Positions 11,157 to 24,026 of a stretch of 64,000 bases of DNA are shown here, one piece after another. Both the position numbers and the translations under genes were made by a program. Position 1 is the first letter of the stretch. Each line of letters starts with the position of its first letter. Location of the stretch: assembly GCA_022605955.1 (NCBI GenBank), contig JAKCOZ010000245.1, forward strand, positions 186,001-250,000, in the 5' to 3' direction. The stretch comes from Rallus limicola (taxonomy: Eukaryota > Chordata > Aves > Gruiformes > Rallidae). A model generated the notes under the pieces. The model worked only from the letters and a program-made list of their open reading frames with translations. It was not told where the DNA came from and did not search any database.

Positions 11157-11750
11157 ATGCCTTTCAGGCCTAGCTTCTTTACTTTGGGAGTTATTGCTGG
11201 ACGTTTAGCATGTTTTGAACTGCAGTCTGCTAGGGCCGAGAAAAGCACCGTAGGAGGTTCCAGGCATGTTCCCTCTTTCCAGGCAAAGGAAAAGGCTGAG
11301 AGCCAAAGCGACAGGGTCTGCTCGTGTGTCCTGTTAGGAGGTTTCAGACAAGCTATGCCTTTCAGGCCTAGCTTCTTTACTTTGGGAGTTATTGCTGGAC
11401 GTTTAGCATGTTTTGAACTGCAGTCTGCTAGGGCCGAGAAAAGCACCGTAGGAGGTTCCAGGCATGTTCCCTCTTTCCAGGCAAAGGAAAAAGCTGAGAG
11501 CCAAAGCGACAGGGTCTGCTCGTGTGTCCTGTTAGGAGGTTTCAGACAAGCTATGCCTTTCAGGCCTAGCTTCTTTACTTTGGGAGTTATTGCTGGACGT
11601 TTAGCATGTTTTGAACTGCAGTCTGCTAGGGCCGAGAAAAGCACCGTAGGAGGTTCCAGGCATGTTCCCTCTTTCCAGGCAAAGGAAAAGGCTGAGAGCC
11701 AAAGCGACAGGGTCTGCTCGTGTGTCCTGTTAGGAGGTTTCAGACAAGCT

Positions 11751-12938
11751 ATGCCTTTCAGGCCTAGCTTCTTTACTTTGGGAGTTATTGCTGGACGTTT
11801 AGCATGTTTTGAACTGCAGTCTGCTAGGGCCGAGAAAAGCACCGTAGGAGGTTCCAGGCATGTTCCCTCTTTCCAGGCAAAGGAAAAGGCTGAGAGCCAA
11901 AGTGACAGGGTCTCCTCGTGTGTCCTGTTAGGAGGTTTCAGACAAGCTATGCCTTTCAGGCCTCGCTTCTTTACTTTGGGAGTTATTGCTGGACGTTTAG
12001 CATGTTTTGAACTGCAGTCTGCTAGGGCCGAGAAAAGCACCGTAGGAGGTTCCAGGCATGTTCCCTCTTTCCAGGCAAAGGAAAAGGCTGAGAGCCAAAG
12101 CGACAGGGTCTGCTCGTGTGTCCTGTTAGGAGGTTTCAGACAAGCTATGCCTTTCAGGCCTAGCTTCTTTACTTTGGGAGTTATTGCTGGACGTTTAGCA
12201 TGTTTTGAACTGCAGTCTGCTAGGGCCGAGAAAAGCACCGTAGGAGGTTCCAGGCATGTTCCCTCTTTCCAGGCAAAGGAAAAGGCTGAGAGCCAAAGCG
12301 ACAGGGTCTGCTCGTGTGTCCTGTTAGGAGGTTTCAGACAAGCTATGCCTTTCAGGCCTAGCTTCTTTACTTTGGGAGTTATTGCTGGACGTTTAGCATG
12401 TTTTGAACTGCAGTCTGCTAGGGCCGAGAAAAGCACCGTAGGAGGTTCCAGGCATGTTCCCTCTTTCCAGGCAAAGGAAAAGGCTGAGAGCCAAAGTGAC
12501 AGGGTCTGCTCGTGTGTCCTGTTAGGAGGTTTCAGACAAGCTATGCCTTTCAGGCCTAGCTTCTTTACTTTGGGAGTTATTGCTGGACGTTTAGCATGTT
12601 TTGAACTGCAGTCTGCTAGGGCCGAGAAAAGCACCGTAGGAGGTTCCAGGCATGTTCCCTCTTTCCAGGCAAAGGAAAAGGCTGAGAGCCAAAGTGACAG
12701 GGTCTGCTCGTGTGTCCTGTTAGGAGGTTTCAGACAAGCTATGCCTTTCAGGCCTCGCTTCTTTACTTTGGGAGTTATTGCTGGACGTTTAGCATGTTTT
12801 GAACTGCAGTCTGCTAGGGCCGAGAAAAGCACCGTAGGAGGTTCCAGGCATGTTCCCTCTTTCCAGGCAAAGGAAAAGGCTAAAAGCCAAAGTGACAGGG
12901 TCTGCTCGTGTGTCCTGTTAGGAGGTTTCAGACAAGCT
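11751..12938. repeat. Six-monomer block, copy 1 of a 7,326-bp-offset pair
   Basis: Marker order: GTCTCCTCG; CCTCGC; three ordinary monomers; CCTCGC with GCTAAAAGCC. The same order starts at 19077, 37 monomers downstream. The change of offset from 40 to 37 monomers between adjacent blocks implies a three-monomer gain or loss in one copy. Confidence 0.75.
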
Positions 12939-15900
12939 ATGCCTTTCAGGCCTAGCTTCTTTACTTTGGGAGTTATTGCTGGACGTTTAGCATGTTTTGA
13001 ACTGCAGTCTGCTAGGGCCGAGAAAAGCACCGTAGGAGGTTCCAGGCATGTTCCCTCTTTCCAGGCAAAGGAAAAGGCTGAGAGCCAAAGCGACAGGGTC
13101 TGCTCGTGTGTCCTGTTAGGAGGTTTCAGACAAGCTATGCCTTTCAGGCCTAGCTTCTTTACTTTGGGAGTTATTGCTGGACGTTTAGCATGTTTTGAAC
13201 TGCAGTCTGCTAGGGCCGAGAAAAGCACCGTAGGAGGTTCCAGGCATGTTCCCTCTTTCCAGGCAAAGGAAAAAGCTGAGAGCCAAAGCGACAGGGTCTG
13301 CTCGTGTGTCCTGTTAGGAGGTTTCAGACAAGCTATGCCTTTCAGGCCTAGCTTCTTTACTTTGGGAGTTATTGCTGGACGTTTAGCATGTTTTGAACTG
13401 CAGTCTGCTAGGGCCGAGAAAAGCACCGTAGGAGGTTCCAGGCATGTTCCCTCTTTCCAGGCAAACGAAAAGGCTGAGAGCCAAAGCGACAGGGTCTGCT
13501 CGTGTGTCCTGTTAGGAGGTTTCAGACAAGCTATGCCTTTCAGGCCTAGCTTCTTTACTTTGGGAGTTATTGCTGGACGTTTAGCATGTTTTGAACTGCA
13601 GTCTGCTAGGGCCGAGAAAAGCACCGTAGGAGGTTCCAGGCATGTTCCCTCTTTCCAGGCAAAGGAAAAGGCTGAGAGCCAAAGTGACAGGGTCTGCTCG
13701 TGTGTCCTGTTAGGAGGTTTCAGACAAGCTATGCCTTTCAGGCCTCGCTTCTTTACTTTGGGAGTTATTGCTGGACGTTTAGCATGTTTTGAACTGCAGT
13801 CTGCTAGGGCCGAGAAAAGCACCGTAGGAGGTTCCAGGCATGTTCCCTCTTTCCAGGCAAAGGAAAAGGCTGAGAGCCAAAGTGACAGGGTCTGCTCGTG
13901 TGTCCTGTTAGGAGGTTTCAGACAAGCTATGCCTTTCAGGCCTCGCTTCTTTACTTTGGGAGTTATTGCTGGACGTTTAGCATGTTTTGAACTGCAGTCT
14001 GCTAGGGCCGAGAAAAGCACCGTAGGAGGTTCCAGGCATGTTCCCTCTTTCCAGGCAAAGGAAAAGGCTAAAAGCCAAAGTGACAGGGTCTGCTCGTGTG
14101 TCCTGTTAGGAGGTTTCAGACAAGCTATGCCTTTCAGGCCTAGCTTCTTTACTTTGGGAGTTATTGCTGGACGTTTAGCATGTTTTGAACTGCAGTCTGC
14201 TAGGGCCGAGAAAAGCACCGTAGGAGGTTCCAGGCATGTTCCCTCTTTCCAGGCAAAGGAAAAGGCTGAGAGCCAAAGCGACAGGGTCTGCTCGTGTGTC
14301 CTGTTAGGAGGTTTCAGACAAGCTATGCCTTTCAGGCCTAGCTTCTTTACTTTGGGAGTTATTGCTGGACGTTTAGCATGTTTTGAACTGCAGTCTGCTA
14401 GGGCCGAGAAAAGCACCGTAGGAGGTTCCAGGCATGTTCCCTCTTTCCAGGCAAAGGAAAAAGCTGAGAGCCAAAGCGACAGGGTCTGCTCGTGTGTCCT
14501 GTTAGGAGGTTTCAGACAAGCTATGCCTTTCAGGCCTAGCTTCTTTACTTTGGGAGTTATTGCTGGACGTTTAGCATGTTTTGAACTGCAGTCTGCTAGG
14601 GCCGAGAAAAGCACCGTAGGAGGTTCCAGGCATGTTCCCTCTTTCCAGGCAAACGAAAAGGCTGAGAGCCAAAGCGACAGGGTCTGCTCGTGTGTCCTGT
14701 TAGGAGGTTTCAGACAAGCTATGCCTTTCAGGCCTAGCTTCTTTACTTTGGGAGTTATTGCTGGACGTTTAGCATGTTTTGAACTGCAGTCTGCTAGGGC
14801 CGAGAAAAGCACCATAGGAGGTTCCAGGCATGTTCCCTCTTTCCAGGCAAAGGAAAAGGCTGAGAGCCAAAGTGACAGGGTCTGCTCGTGTGTCCTGTTA
14901 GGAGGTTTCAGACAAGCTATGCCTTTCAGGCCTCGCTTCTTTACTTTGGGAGTTATTGCTGGACGTTTAGCATGTTTTGAACTGCAGTCTGCTAGGGCCG
15001 AGAAAAGCACCGTAGGAGGTTCCAGGCATGTTCCCTCTTTCCAGGCAAAGGAAAAGGCTGAGAGCCAAAGCGACAGGGTCTGCTCGTGTGTCCTGTTAGG
15101 AGGTTTCAGACAAGCTATGCCTTTCAGGCCTAGCTTCTTTACTTTGGGAGTTATTGCTGGACGTTTAGCATGTTTTGAACTGCAGTCTGCTAGGGCCGAG
15201 AAAAGCACCGTAGGAGGTTCCAGGCATGTTCCCTCTTTCCAGGCAAAGGAAAAGGCTGAGAGCCAAAGTGACAGGGTCTGCTCGTGTGTCCTGTTAGGAG
15301 GTTTCAGACAAGCTATGCCTTTCAGGCCTCGCTTCTTTACTTTGGGAGTTATTGCTGGACGTTTAGCATGTTTTGAACTGCAGTCTGCTAGGGCCGAGAA
15401 AAGCACCGTAGGAGGTTCCAGGCATGTTCCCTCTTTCCAGGCAAAGGAAAAGGCTAAAAGCCAAAGTGACAGGGTCTGCTCGTGTGTCCTGTTAGGAGGT
15501 TTCAGACAAGCTATGCCTTTCAGGCCTAGCTTCTTTACTTTGGGAGTTATTGCTGGACGTTTAGCATGTTTTGAACTGCAGTCTGCTAGGGCCGAGAAAA
15601 GCACCGTAGGAGGTTCCAGGCATGTTCCCTCTTTCCAGGCAAAGGAAAAGGCTGAGAGCCAAAGCGACAGGGTCTGCTCGTGTGTCCTGTTAGGAGGTTT
15701 CAGACAAGCTATGCCTTTCAGGCCTAGCTTCTTTACTTTGGGAGTTATTGCTGGACGTTTAGCATGTTTTGAACTGCAGTCTGCTAGGGCCGAGAAAAGC
15801 ACCGTAGGAGGTTCCAGGCATGTTCCCTCTTTCCAGGCAAAGGAAAAAGCTGAGAGCCAAAGCGACAGGGTCTGCTCGTGTGTCCTGTTAGGAGGTTTCA

Positions 15901-16898
15901 GACAAGCTATGCCTTTCAGGCCTAGCTTCTTTACTTTGGGAGTTATTGCTGGACGTTTAGCATGTTTTGAACTGCAGTCTGCTAGGGCCGAGAAAAGCAC
16001 CGTAGGAGGTTCCAGGCATGTTCCCTCTTTCCAGGCAAACGAAAAGGCTGAGAGCCAAAGCGACAGGGTCTGCTCGTGTGTCCTGTTAGGAGGTTTCAGA
16101 CAAGCTATGCCTTTCAGGCCTAGCTTCTTTACTTTGGGAGTTATTGCTGGACGTTTAGCATGTTTTGAACTGCAGTCTGCTAGGGCCGAGAAAAGCACCG
16201 TAGGAGGTTCCAGGCATGTTCCCTCTTTCCAGGCAAAGGAAAAGGCTGAGAGCCAAAGTGACAGGGTCTGCTCGTGTGTCCTGTTAGGAGGTTTCAGACA
16301 AGCTATGCCTTTCAGGCCTCGCTTCTTTACTTTGGGAGTTATTGCTGGACGTTTAGCATGTTTTGAACTGCAGTCTGCTAGGGCCGAGAAAAGCACCGTA
16401 GGAGGTTCCAGGCATGTTCCCTCTTTCCAGGCAAAGGAAAAGGCTGAGAGCCAAAGCGACAGGGTCTGCTCGTGTGTCCTGTTAGGAGGTTTCAGACAAG
16501 CTATGCCTTTCAGGCCTAGCTTCTTTACTTTGGGAGTTATTGCTGGACGTTTAGCATGTTTTGAACTGCAGTCTGCTAGGGCCGAGAAAAGCACCGTAGG
16601 AGGTTCCAGGCATGTTCCCTCTTTCCAGGCAAAGGAAAAGGCTGAGAGCCAAAGCGACAGGGTCTGCTCGTGTGTCCTGTTAGGAGGTTTCAGACAAGCT
16701 ATGCCTTTCAGGCCTAGCTTCTTTACTTTGGGAGTTATTGCTGGACGTTTAGCATGTTTTGAACTGCAGTCTGCTAGGGCCGAGAAAAGCACCGTAGGAG
16801 GTTCCAGGCATGTTCCCTCTTTCCAGGCAAAGGAAAAGGCTGAGAGCCAAAGTGACAGGGTCTGCTCGTGTGTCCTGTTAGGAGGTTTCAGACAAGCT
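12741..16898. repeat. Three tandem variable-length HOR units (6-, 7- and 8-mer)
   Basis: Units start at 12741, 13929 and 15315. Each begins with a CCTCGC and GCTAAAAGCC monomer, has GGAAAAAGCTG two monomers later, GCAAACGAA three later and CCTCGC five later. They are 6, 7 and 8 monomers long and differ mainly in the number of ordinary monomers at the end. The middle unit alone has ACCATAGG near 14811. Confidence 0.8.
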
Positions 16899-17888
16899 AT
16901 GCCTTTCAGGCCTCGCTTCTTTACTTTGGGAGTTATTGCTGGACGTTTAGCATGTTTTGAACTGCAGTCTGCTAGGGCCGAGAAAAGCACCGTAGGAGGT
17001 TCCAGGCATGTTCCCTCTTTCCAGGCAAAGGAAAAGGCTGAGAGCCAAAGTGACAGGGTCTCCTCGTGTGTCCTGTTAGGAGGTTTCAGACAAGCTATGC
17101 CTTTCAGGCCTAGCTTCTTTACTTTGGGAGTTATTGCTGGACGTTTAGCATGTTTTGAACTGCAGTCTGCTAGGGCCGAGAAAAGCACCGTAGGAGGTTC
17201 CAGGCATGTTCCCTCTTTCCAGGCAAAGGAAAAGGCTGAGAGCCAAAGTGACAGGGTCTGCTCGTGTGTCCTGTTAGGAGGTTTCAGACAAGCTATGCCT
17301 TTCAGGCCTAGCTTCTTTACTTTGGGAGTTATTGCTGGACGTTTAGCATGTTTTGAACTGCAGTCTGCTAGGGCCGAGAAAAGCACCGTAGGAGGTTCCA
17401 GGCATGTTCCCTGTTTCCAGGCAAAGGAAAAGGCTGAGAGCCAAAGCGACAGGGTCTGCTCGTGTGTCCTGTTAGGAGGTTTTAGACAAGCTATGCCTTT
17501 CAGGCCTAGCTTCTTTACTTTGGGAGTTATTGCTGGACGTTTAGCATGTTTTGAACTGCAGTCTGCTAGGGCCGAGAAAAGCACCGTAGGAGGTTCCAGG
17601 CATGTTCCCTCTTTCCAGGCAAAGGAAAAGGCTGAGAGCCAAAGCGACAGGGTCTGCTCGTGTGTCCTGTTAGGAGGTTTCAGACAAGCTATGCCTTTCA
17701 GGCCTAGCTTCTTTACTTTGGGAGTTATTGCTGGACGTTTAGCATGTTTTGAACTGCAGTCTGCTAGGGCCGAGAAAAGCACCGTAGGAGGTTCCAGGCA
17801 TGTTCCCTCTTTCCAGGCAAAGGAAAAGGCTGAGAGCCAAAGTGACAGGGTCTGCTCGTGTGTCCTGTTAGGAGGTTTCAGACAAGCT

Positions 17889-19076
17889 ATGCCTTTCAGG
17901 CCTCGCTTCTTTACTTTGGGAGTTATTGCTGGACGTTTAGCATGTTTTGAACTGCAGTCTGCTAGGGCCGAGAAAAGCACCGTAGGAGGTTCCAGGCATG
18001 TTCCCTCTTTCCAGGCAAAGGAAAAGGCTGAGAGCCAAAGTGACAGGGTCTCCTCGTGTGTCCTGTTAGGAGGTTTCAGACAAGCTATGCCTTTCAGGCC
18101 TAGCTTCTTTACTTTGGGAGTTATTGCTGGACGTTTAGCATGTTTTGAACTGCAGTCTGCTAGGGCCGAGAAAAGCACCGTAGGAGGTTCCAGGCATGTT
18201 CCCTCTTTCCAGGCAAAGGAAAAGGCTGAGAGCCAAAGTGACAGGGTCTGCTCGTGTGTCCTGTTAGGAGGTTTCAGACAAGCTATGCCTTTCAGGCCTA
18301 GCTTCTTTACTTTGGGAGTTATTGCTGGACGTTTAGCATGTTTTGAACTGCAGTCTGCTAGGGCCGAGAAAAGCACCGTAGGAGGTTCCAGGCATGTTCC
18401 CTGTTTCCAGGCAAAGGAAAAGGCTGAGAGCCAAAGCGACAGGGTCTGCTCGTGTGTCCTGTTAGGAGGTTTTAGACAAGCTATGCCTTTCAGGCCTAGC
18501 TTCTTTACTTTGGGAGTTATTGCTGGACGTTTAGCATGTTTTGAACTGCAGTCTGCTAGGGCCGAGAAAAGCACCGTAGGAGGTTCCAGGCATGTTCCCT
18601 CTTTCCAGGCAAAGGAAAAGGCTGAGAGCCAAAGTGATAGGGTCTGCTCGTGTGTCCTGTTAGGAGGTTTCAGACAAGCTATGCCTTTCAGGCCTAGCTT
18701 CTTTACTTTGGGAGTTATTGCTGGACGTTTAGCATGTTTTGAACTGCAGTCTGCTAGGGCCGAGAAAAGCACCGTAGGAGGTTCCAGGCATGTTCCCTCT
18801 TTCCAGGCAAAGGAAAAGGCTGAGAGCCAAAGTGACAGGGTCTCCTCGTGTGTCCTGTTAGGAGGTTTCAGACAAGCTAGGCCTTTCAGGCCTAGCTTCT
18901 TTACTTTGGGAGTTATTGCTGGACGTTTAGCATGTTTTGAACTGCAGTCTGCTAGGGCCGAGAAAAGCACCGTAGGAGGTTCCAGGCATGTTCCCTCTTT
19001 CCAGGCAAAGGAAAAGGCTAAAAGCCAAAGTGACAGGGTCTGCTCGTGTGTCCTGTTAGGAGGTTTCAGACAAGCT
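17889..19076. repeat. Six-monomer cassette, copy 2 of a 7,920-bp-offset duplication
   Basis: It repeats the ordered markers of 9969-11156 exactly 40 monomers downstream, including the rare AGGCC start at 18879. The five monomers just before it (16899-17888) carry the same first three markers, so a 5-mer (990 bp) was also duplicated in tandem here. A private GTGATAGGG occurs near 18636. Confidence 0.85.
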
Positions 19077-21056
19077 ATGCCTTTCAGGCCTAGCTTCTTT
19101 ACTTTGGGAGTTATTGCTGGACGTTTAGCATGTTTTGAACTGCAGTCTGCTAGGGCCGAGAAAAGCACCGTAGGAGGTTCCAGGCATGTTCCCTCTTTCC
19201 AGGCAAAGGAAAAGGCTGAGAGCCAAAGTGACAGGGTCTCCTCGTGTGTCCTGTTAGGAGGTTTCAGACAAGCTATGCCTTTCAGGCCTCGCTTCTTTAC
19301 TTTGGGAGTTATTGCTGGACGTTTAGCATGTTTTGAACTGCAGTCTGCTAGGGCCGAGAAAAGCACCGTAGGAGGTTCCAGGCATGTTCCCTCTTTCCAG
19401 GCAAAGGAAAAGGCTGAGAGCCAAAGCGACAGGGTCTGCTCGTGTGTCCTGTTAGGAGGTTTCAGACAAGCTATGCCTTTCAGGCCTAGCTTCTTTACTT
19501 TGGGAGTTATTGCTGGACGTTTAGCATGTTTTGAACTGCAGTCTGCTAGGGCCGAGAAAAGCACCGTAGGAGGTTCCAGGCATGTTCCCTCTTTCCAGGC
19601 AAAGGAAAAGGCTGAGAGCCAAAGCGACAGGGTCTGCTCGTGTGTCCTGTTAGGAGGTTTCAGACAAGCTATGCCTTTCAGGCCTAGCTTCTTTACTTTG
19701 GGAGTTATTGCTGGACGTTTAGCATGTTTTGAACTGCAGTCTGCTAGGGCCGAGAAAAGCACCGTAGGAGGTTCCAGGCATGTTCCCTCTTTCCAGGCAA
19801 AGGAAAAGGCTGAGAGCCAAAGTGACAGGGTCTGCTCGTGTGTCCTGTTAGGAGGTTTCAGACAAGCTATGCCTTTCAGGCCTAGCTTCTTTACTTTGGG
19901 AGTTATTGCTGGACGTTTAGCATGTTTTGAACTGCAGTCTGCTAGGGCCGAGAAAAGCACCGTAGGAGGTTCCAGGCATGTTCCCTCTTTCCAGGCAAAG
20001 GAAAAGGCTGAGAGCCAAAGTGACAGGGTCTGCTCGTGTGTCCTGTTAGGAGGTTTCAGACAAGCTATGCCTTTCAGGCCTCGCTTCTTTACTTTGGGAG
20101 TTATTGCTGGACGTTTAGCATGTTTTGAACTGCAGTCTGCTAGGGCCGAGAAAAGCACCGTAGGAGGTTCCAGGCATGTTCCCTCTTTCCAGGCAAAGGA
20201 AAAGGCTAAAAGCCAAAGTGACAGGGTCTGCTCGTGTGTCCTGTTAGGAGGTTTCAGACAAGCTATGCCTTTCAGGCCTAGCTTCTTTACTTTGGGAGTT
20301 ATTGCTGGACGTTTAGCATGTTTTGAACTGCAGTCTGCTAGGGCCGAGAAAAGCACCGTAGGAGGTTCCAGGCATGTTCCCTCTTTCCAGGCAAAGGAAA
20401 AGGCTGAGAGCCAAAGCGACAGGGTCTGCTCGTGTGTCCTGTTAGGAGGTTTCAGACAAGCTATGCCTTTCAGGCCTAGCTTCTTTACTTTGGGAGTTAT
20501 TGCTGGACGTTTAGCATGTTTTGAACTGCAGTCTGCTAGGGCCGAGAAAAGCACCGTAGGAGGTTCCAGGCATGTTCCCTCTTTCCAGGCAAAGGAAAAG
20601 GCTGAGAGCCAAAGCGACAGGGTCTGCTCGTGTGTCCTGTTAGGAGGTTTCAGACAAGCTATGCCTTTCAGGCCTAGCTTCTTTACTTTGGGAGTTATTG
20701 CTGGACGTTTAGCATGTTTTGAACTGCAGTCTGCTAGGGCCGAGAAAAGCACCGTAGGAGGTTCCAGGCATGTTCCCTCTTTCCAGGCAAAGGAAAAGGC
20801 TGAGAGCCAAAGTGACAGGGTCTGCTCGTGTGTCCTGTTAGGAGGTTTCAGACAAGCTATGCCTTTCAGGCCTAGCTTCTTTACTTTGGGAGTTATTGCT
20901 GGACGTTTAGCATGTTTTGAACTGCAGTCTGCTAGGGCCGAGAAAAGCACCGTAGGAGGTTCCAGGCATGTTCCCTCTTTCCAGGCAAAGGAAAAGGCTG
21001 AGAGCCAAAGTGACAGGGTCTGCTCGTGTGTCCTGTTAGGAGGTTTCAGACAAGCT

Positions 21057-24026
21057 ATGCCTTTCAGGCCTCGCTTCTTTACTTTGGGAGTTATTGCTGG
21101 ACGTTTAGCATGTTTTGAACTGCAGTCTGCTAGGGCCGAGAAAAGCACCGTAGGAGGTTCCAGGCATGTTCCCTCTTTCCAGGCAAAGGAAAAGGCTAAA
21201 AGCCAAAGTGACAGGGTCTGCTCGTGTGTCCTGTTAGGAGGTTTCAGACAAGCTATGCCTTTCAGGCCTAGCTTCTTTACTTTGGGAGTTATTGCTGGAC
21301 GTTTAGCATGTTTTGAACTGCAGTCTGCTAGGGCCGAGAAAAGCACCGTAGGAGGTTCCAGGCATGTTCCCTCTTTCCAGGCAAAGGAAAAGGCTGAGAG
21401 CCAAAGCGACAGGGTCTGCTCGTGTGTCCTGTTAGGAGGTTTCAGACAAGCTATGCCTTTCAGGCCTAGCTTCTTTACTTTGGGAGTTATTGCTGGACGT
21501 TTAGCATGTTTTGAACTGCAGTCTGCTAGGGCCGAGAAAAGCACCGTAGGAGGTTCCAGGCATGTTCCCTCTTTCCAGGCAAAGGAAAAAGCTGAGAGCC
21601 AAAGCGACAGGGTCTGCTCGTGTGTCCTGTTAGGAGGTTTCAGACAAGCTATGCCTTTCAGGCCTAGCTTCTTTACTTTGGGAGTTATTGCTGGACGTTT
21701 AGCATGTTTTGAACTGCAGTCTGCTAGGGCCGAGAAAAGCACCGTAGGAGGTTCCAGGCATGTTCCCTCTTTCCAGGCAAACGAAAAGGCTGAGAGCCAA
21801 AGCGACAGGGTCTGCTCGTGTGTCCTGTTAGGAGGTTTCAGACAAGCTATGCCTTTCAGGCCTAGCTTCTTTACTTTGGGAGTTATTGCTGGACGTTTAG
21901 CATGTTTTGAACTGCAGTCTGCTAGGGCCGAGAAAAGCACCGTAGGAGGTTCCAGGCATGTTCCCTCTTTCCAGGCAAAGGAAAAGGCTGAGAGCCAAAG
22001 TGACAGGGTCTGCTCGTGTGTCCTGTTAGGAGGTTTCAGACAAGCTATGCCTTTCAGGCCTCGCTTCTTTACTTTGGGAGTTATTGCTGGACGTTTAGCA
22101 TGTTTTGAACTGCAGTCTGCTAGGGCCGAGAAAAGCACCGTAGGAGGTTCCAGGCATGTTCCCTCTTTCCAGGCAAAGGAAAAGGCTGAGAGCCAAAGCG
22201 ACAGGGTCTGCTCGTGTGTCCTGTTAGGAGGTTTCAGACAAGCTATGCCTTTCAGGCCTAGCTTCTTTACTTTGGGAGTTATTGCTGGACGTTTAGCATG
22301 TTTTGAACTGCAGTCTGCTAGGGCCGAGAAAAGCACCGTAGGAGGTTCCAGGCATGTTCCCTCTTTCCAGGCAAAGGAAAAGGCTGAGAGCCAAAGCGAC
22401 AGGGTCTGCTCGTGTGTCCTGTTAGGAGGTTTCAGACAAGCTATGCCTTTCAGGCCTAGCTTCTTTACTTTGGGAGTTATTGCTGGACGTTTAGCATGTT
22501 TTGAACTGCAGTCTGCTAGGGCCGAGAAAAGCACCGTAGGAGGTTCCAGGCATGTTCCCTCTTTCCAGGCAAAGGAAAAGGCTGAGAGCCAAAGTGACAG
22601 GGTCTGCTCGTGTGTCCTGTTAGGAGGTTTCAGACAAGCTATGCCTTTCAGGCCTAGCTTCTTTACTTTGGGAGTTATTGCTGGACGTTTAGCATGTTTT
22701 GAACTGCAGTCTGCTAGGGCCGAGAAAAGCACCGTAGGAGGTTCCAGGCATGTTCCCTCTTTCCAGGCAAAGGAAAAGGCTGAGAGCCAAAGTGACAGGG
22801 TCTGCTCGTGTGTCCTGTTAGGAGGTTTCAGACAAGCTATGCCTTTCAGGCCTCGCTTCTTTACTTTGGGAGTTATTGCTGGACGTTTAGCATGTTTTGA
22901 ACTGCAGTCTGCTAGGGCCGAGAAAAGCACCGTAGGAGGTTCCAGGCATGTTCCCTCTTTCCAGGCAAAGGAAAAGGCTAAAAGCCAAAGTGACAGGGTC
23001 TGCTCGTGTGTCCTGTTAGGAGGTTTCAGACAAGATATGCCTTTCAGGCCTAGCTTCTTTACTTTGGGAGTTATTGCTGGACGTTTAGCATGTTTTGAAC
23101 TGCAGTCTGCTAGGGCCGAGAAAAGCACCGTAGGAGGTTCCAGGCATGTTCCCTCTTTCCAGGCAAAGGAAAAGGCTGAGAGCCAAAGCGACAGGGTCTG
23201 CTCGTGTGTCCTGTTAGGAGGTTTCAGACAAGCTATGCCTTTCAGGCCTAGCTTCTTTACTTTGGGAGTTATTGCTGGACGTTTAGCATGTTTTGAACTG
23301 CAGTCTGCTAGGGCCGAGAAAAGCACCGTAGGAGGTTCCAGGCATGTTCCCTCTTTCCAGGCAAAGAAAAAAGCTGAGAGCCAAAGCGACAGGGTCTGCT
23401 CGTGTGTCCTGTTAGGAGGTTTCAGACAAGCTATGCCTTTCAGGCCTAGCTTCTTTACTTTGGGAGTTATTGCTGGACGTTTAGCATGTTTTGAACTGCA
23501 GTCTGCTAGGGCCGAGAAAAGCACCGTAGGAGGTTCCAGGCATGTTCCCTCTTTCCAGGCAAACGAAAAGGCTGAGAGCCAAAGCGACAGGGTCTGCTCG
23601 TGTGTCCTGTTAGGAGGTTTCAGACAAGCTATGCCTTTCAGGCCTAGCTTCTTTACTTTGGGAGTTATTGCTGGACGTTTAGCATGTTTTGAACTGCAGT
23701 CTGCTAGGGCCGAGAAAAGCACCGTAGGAGGTTCCAGGCATGTTCCCTCTTTCCAGGCAAAGGAAAAGGCTGAGAGCCAAAGTGACAGGGTCTGCTCGTG
23801 TGTCCTGTTAGGAGGTTTCAGACAAGCTATGCCTTTCAGGCCTCGCTTCTTTACTTTGGGAGTTATTGCTGGACGTTTAGCATGTTTTGAACTGCAGTCT
23901 GCTAGGGCCGAGAAAAGCACCGTAGGAGGTTCCAGGCATGTTCCCTCTTTCCAGGCAAAGGAAAAGGCTGAGAGCCAAAGCGACAGGGTCTGCTCGTGTG
24001 TCCTGTTAGGAGGTTTCAGACAAGCT
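21057..24026. repeat. Further copies of the GCTAAAAGCC / GCAAACGAA HOR unit
   Basis: The unit described at 12741 recurs at 21057 (9-mer) and 22839, with the same internal spacing of GCTAAAAGCC, GGAAAAAGCTG, GCAAACGAA and CCTCGC. The second copy has private changes: CAAGATATG near 23035 and GCAAAGAAAAAAGC near 23361. A shorter 5-mer relative at 20067-21056 has the leading monomer but lacks the GCAAACGAA monomer. Confidence 0.78.
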
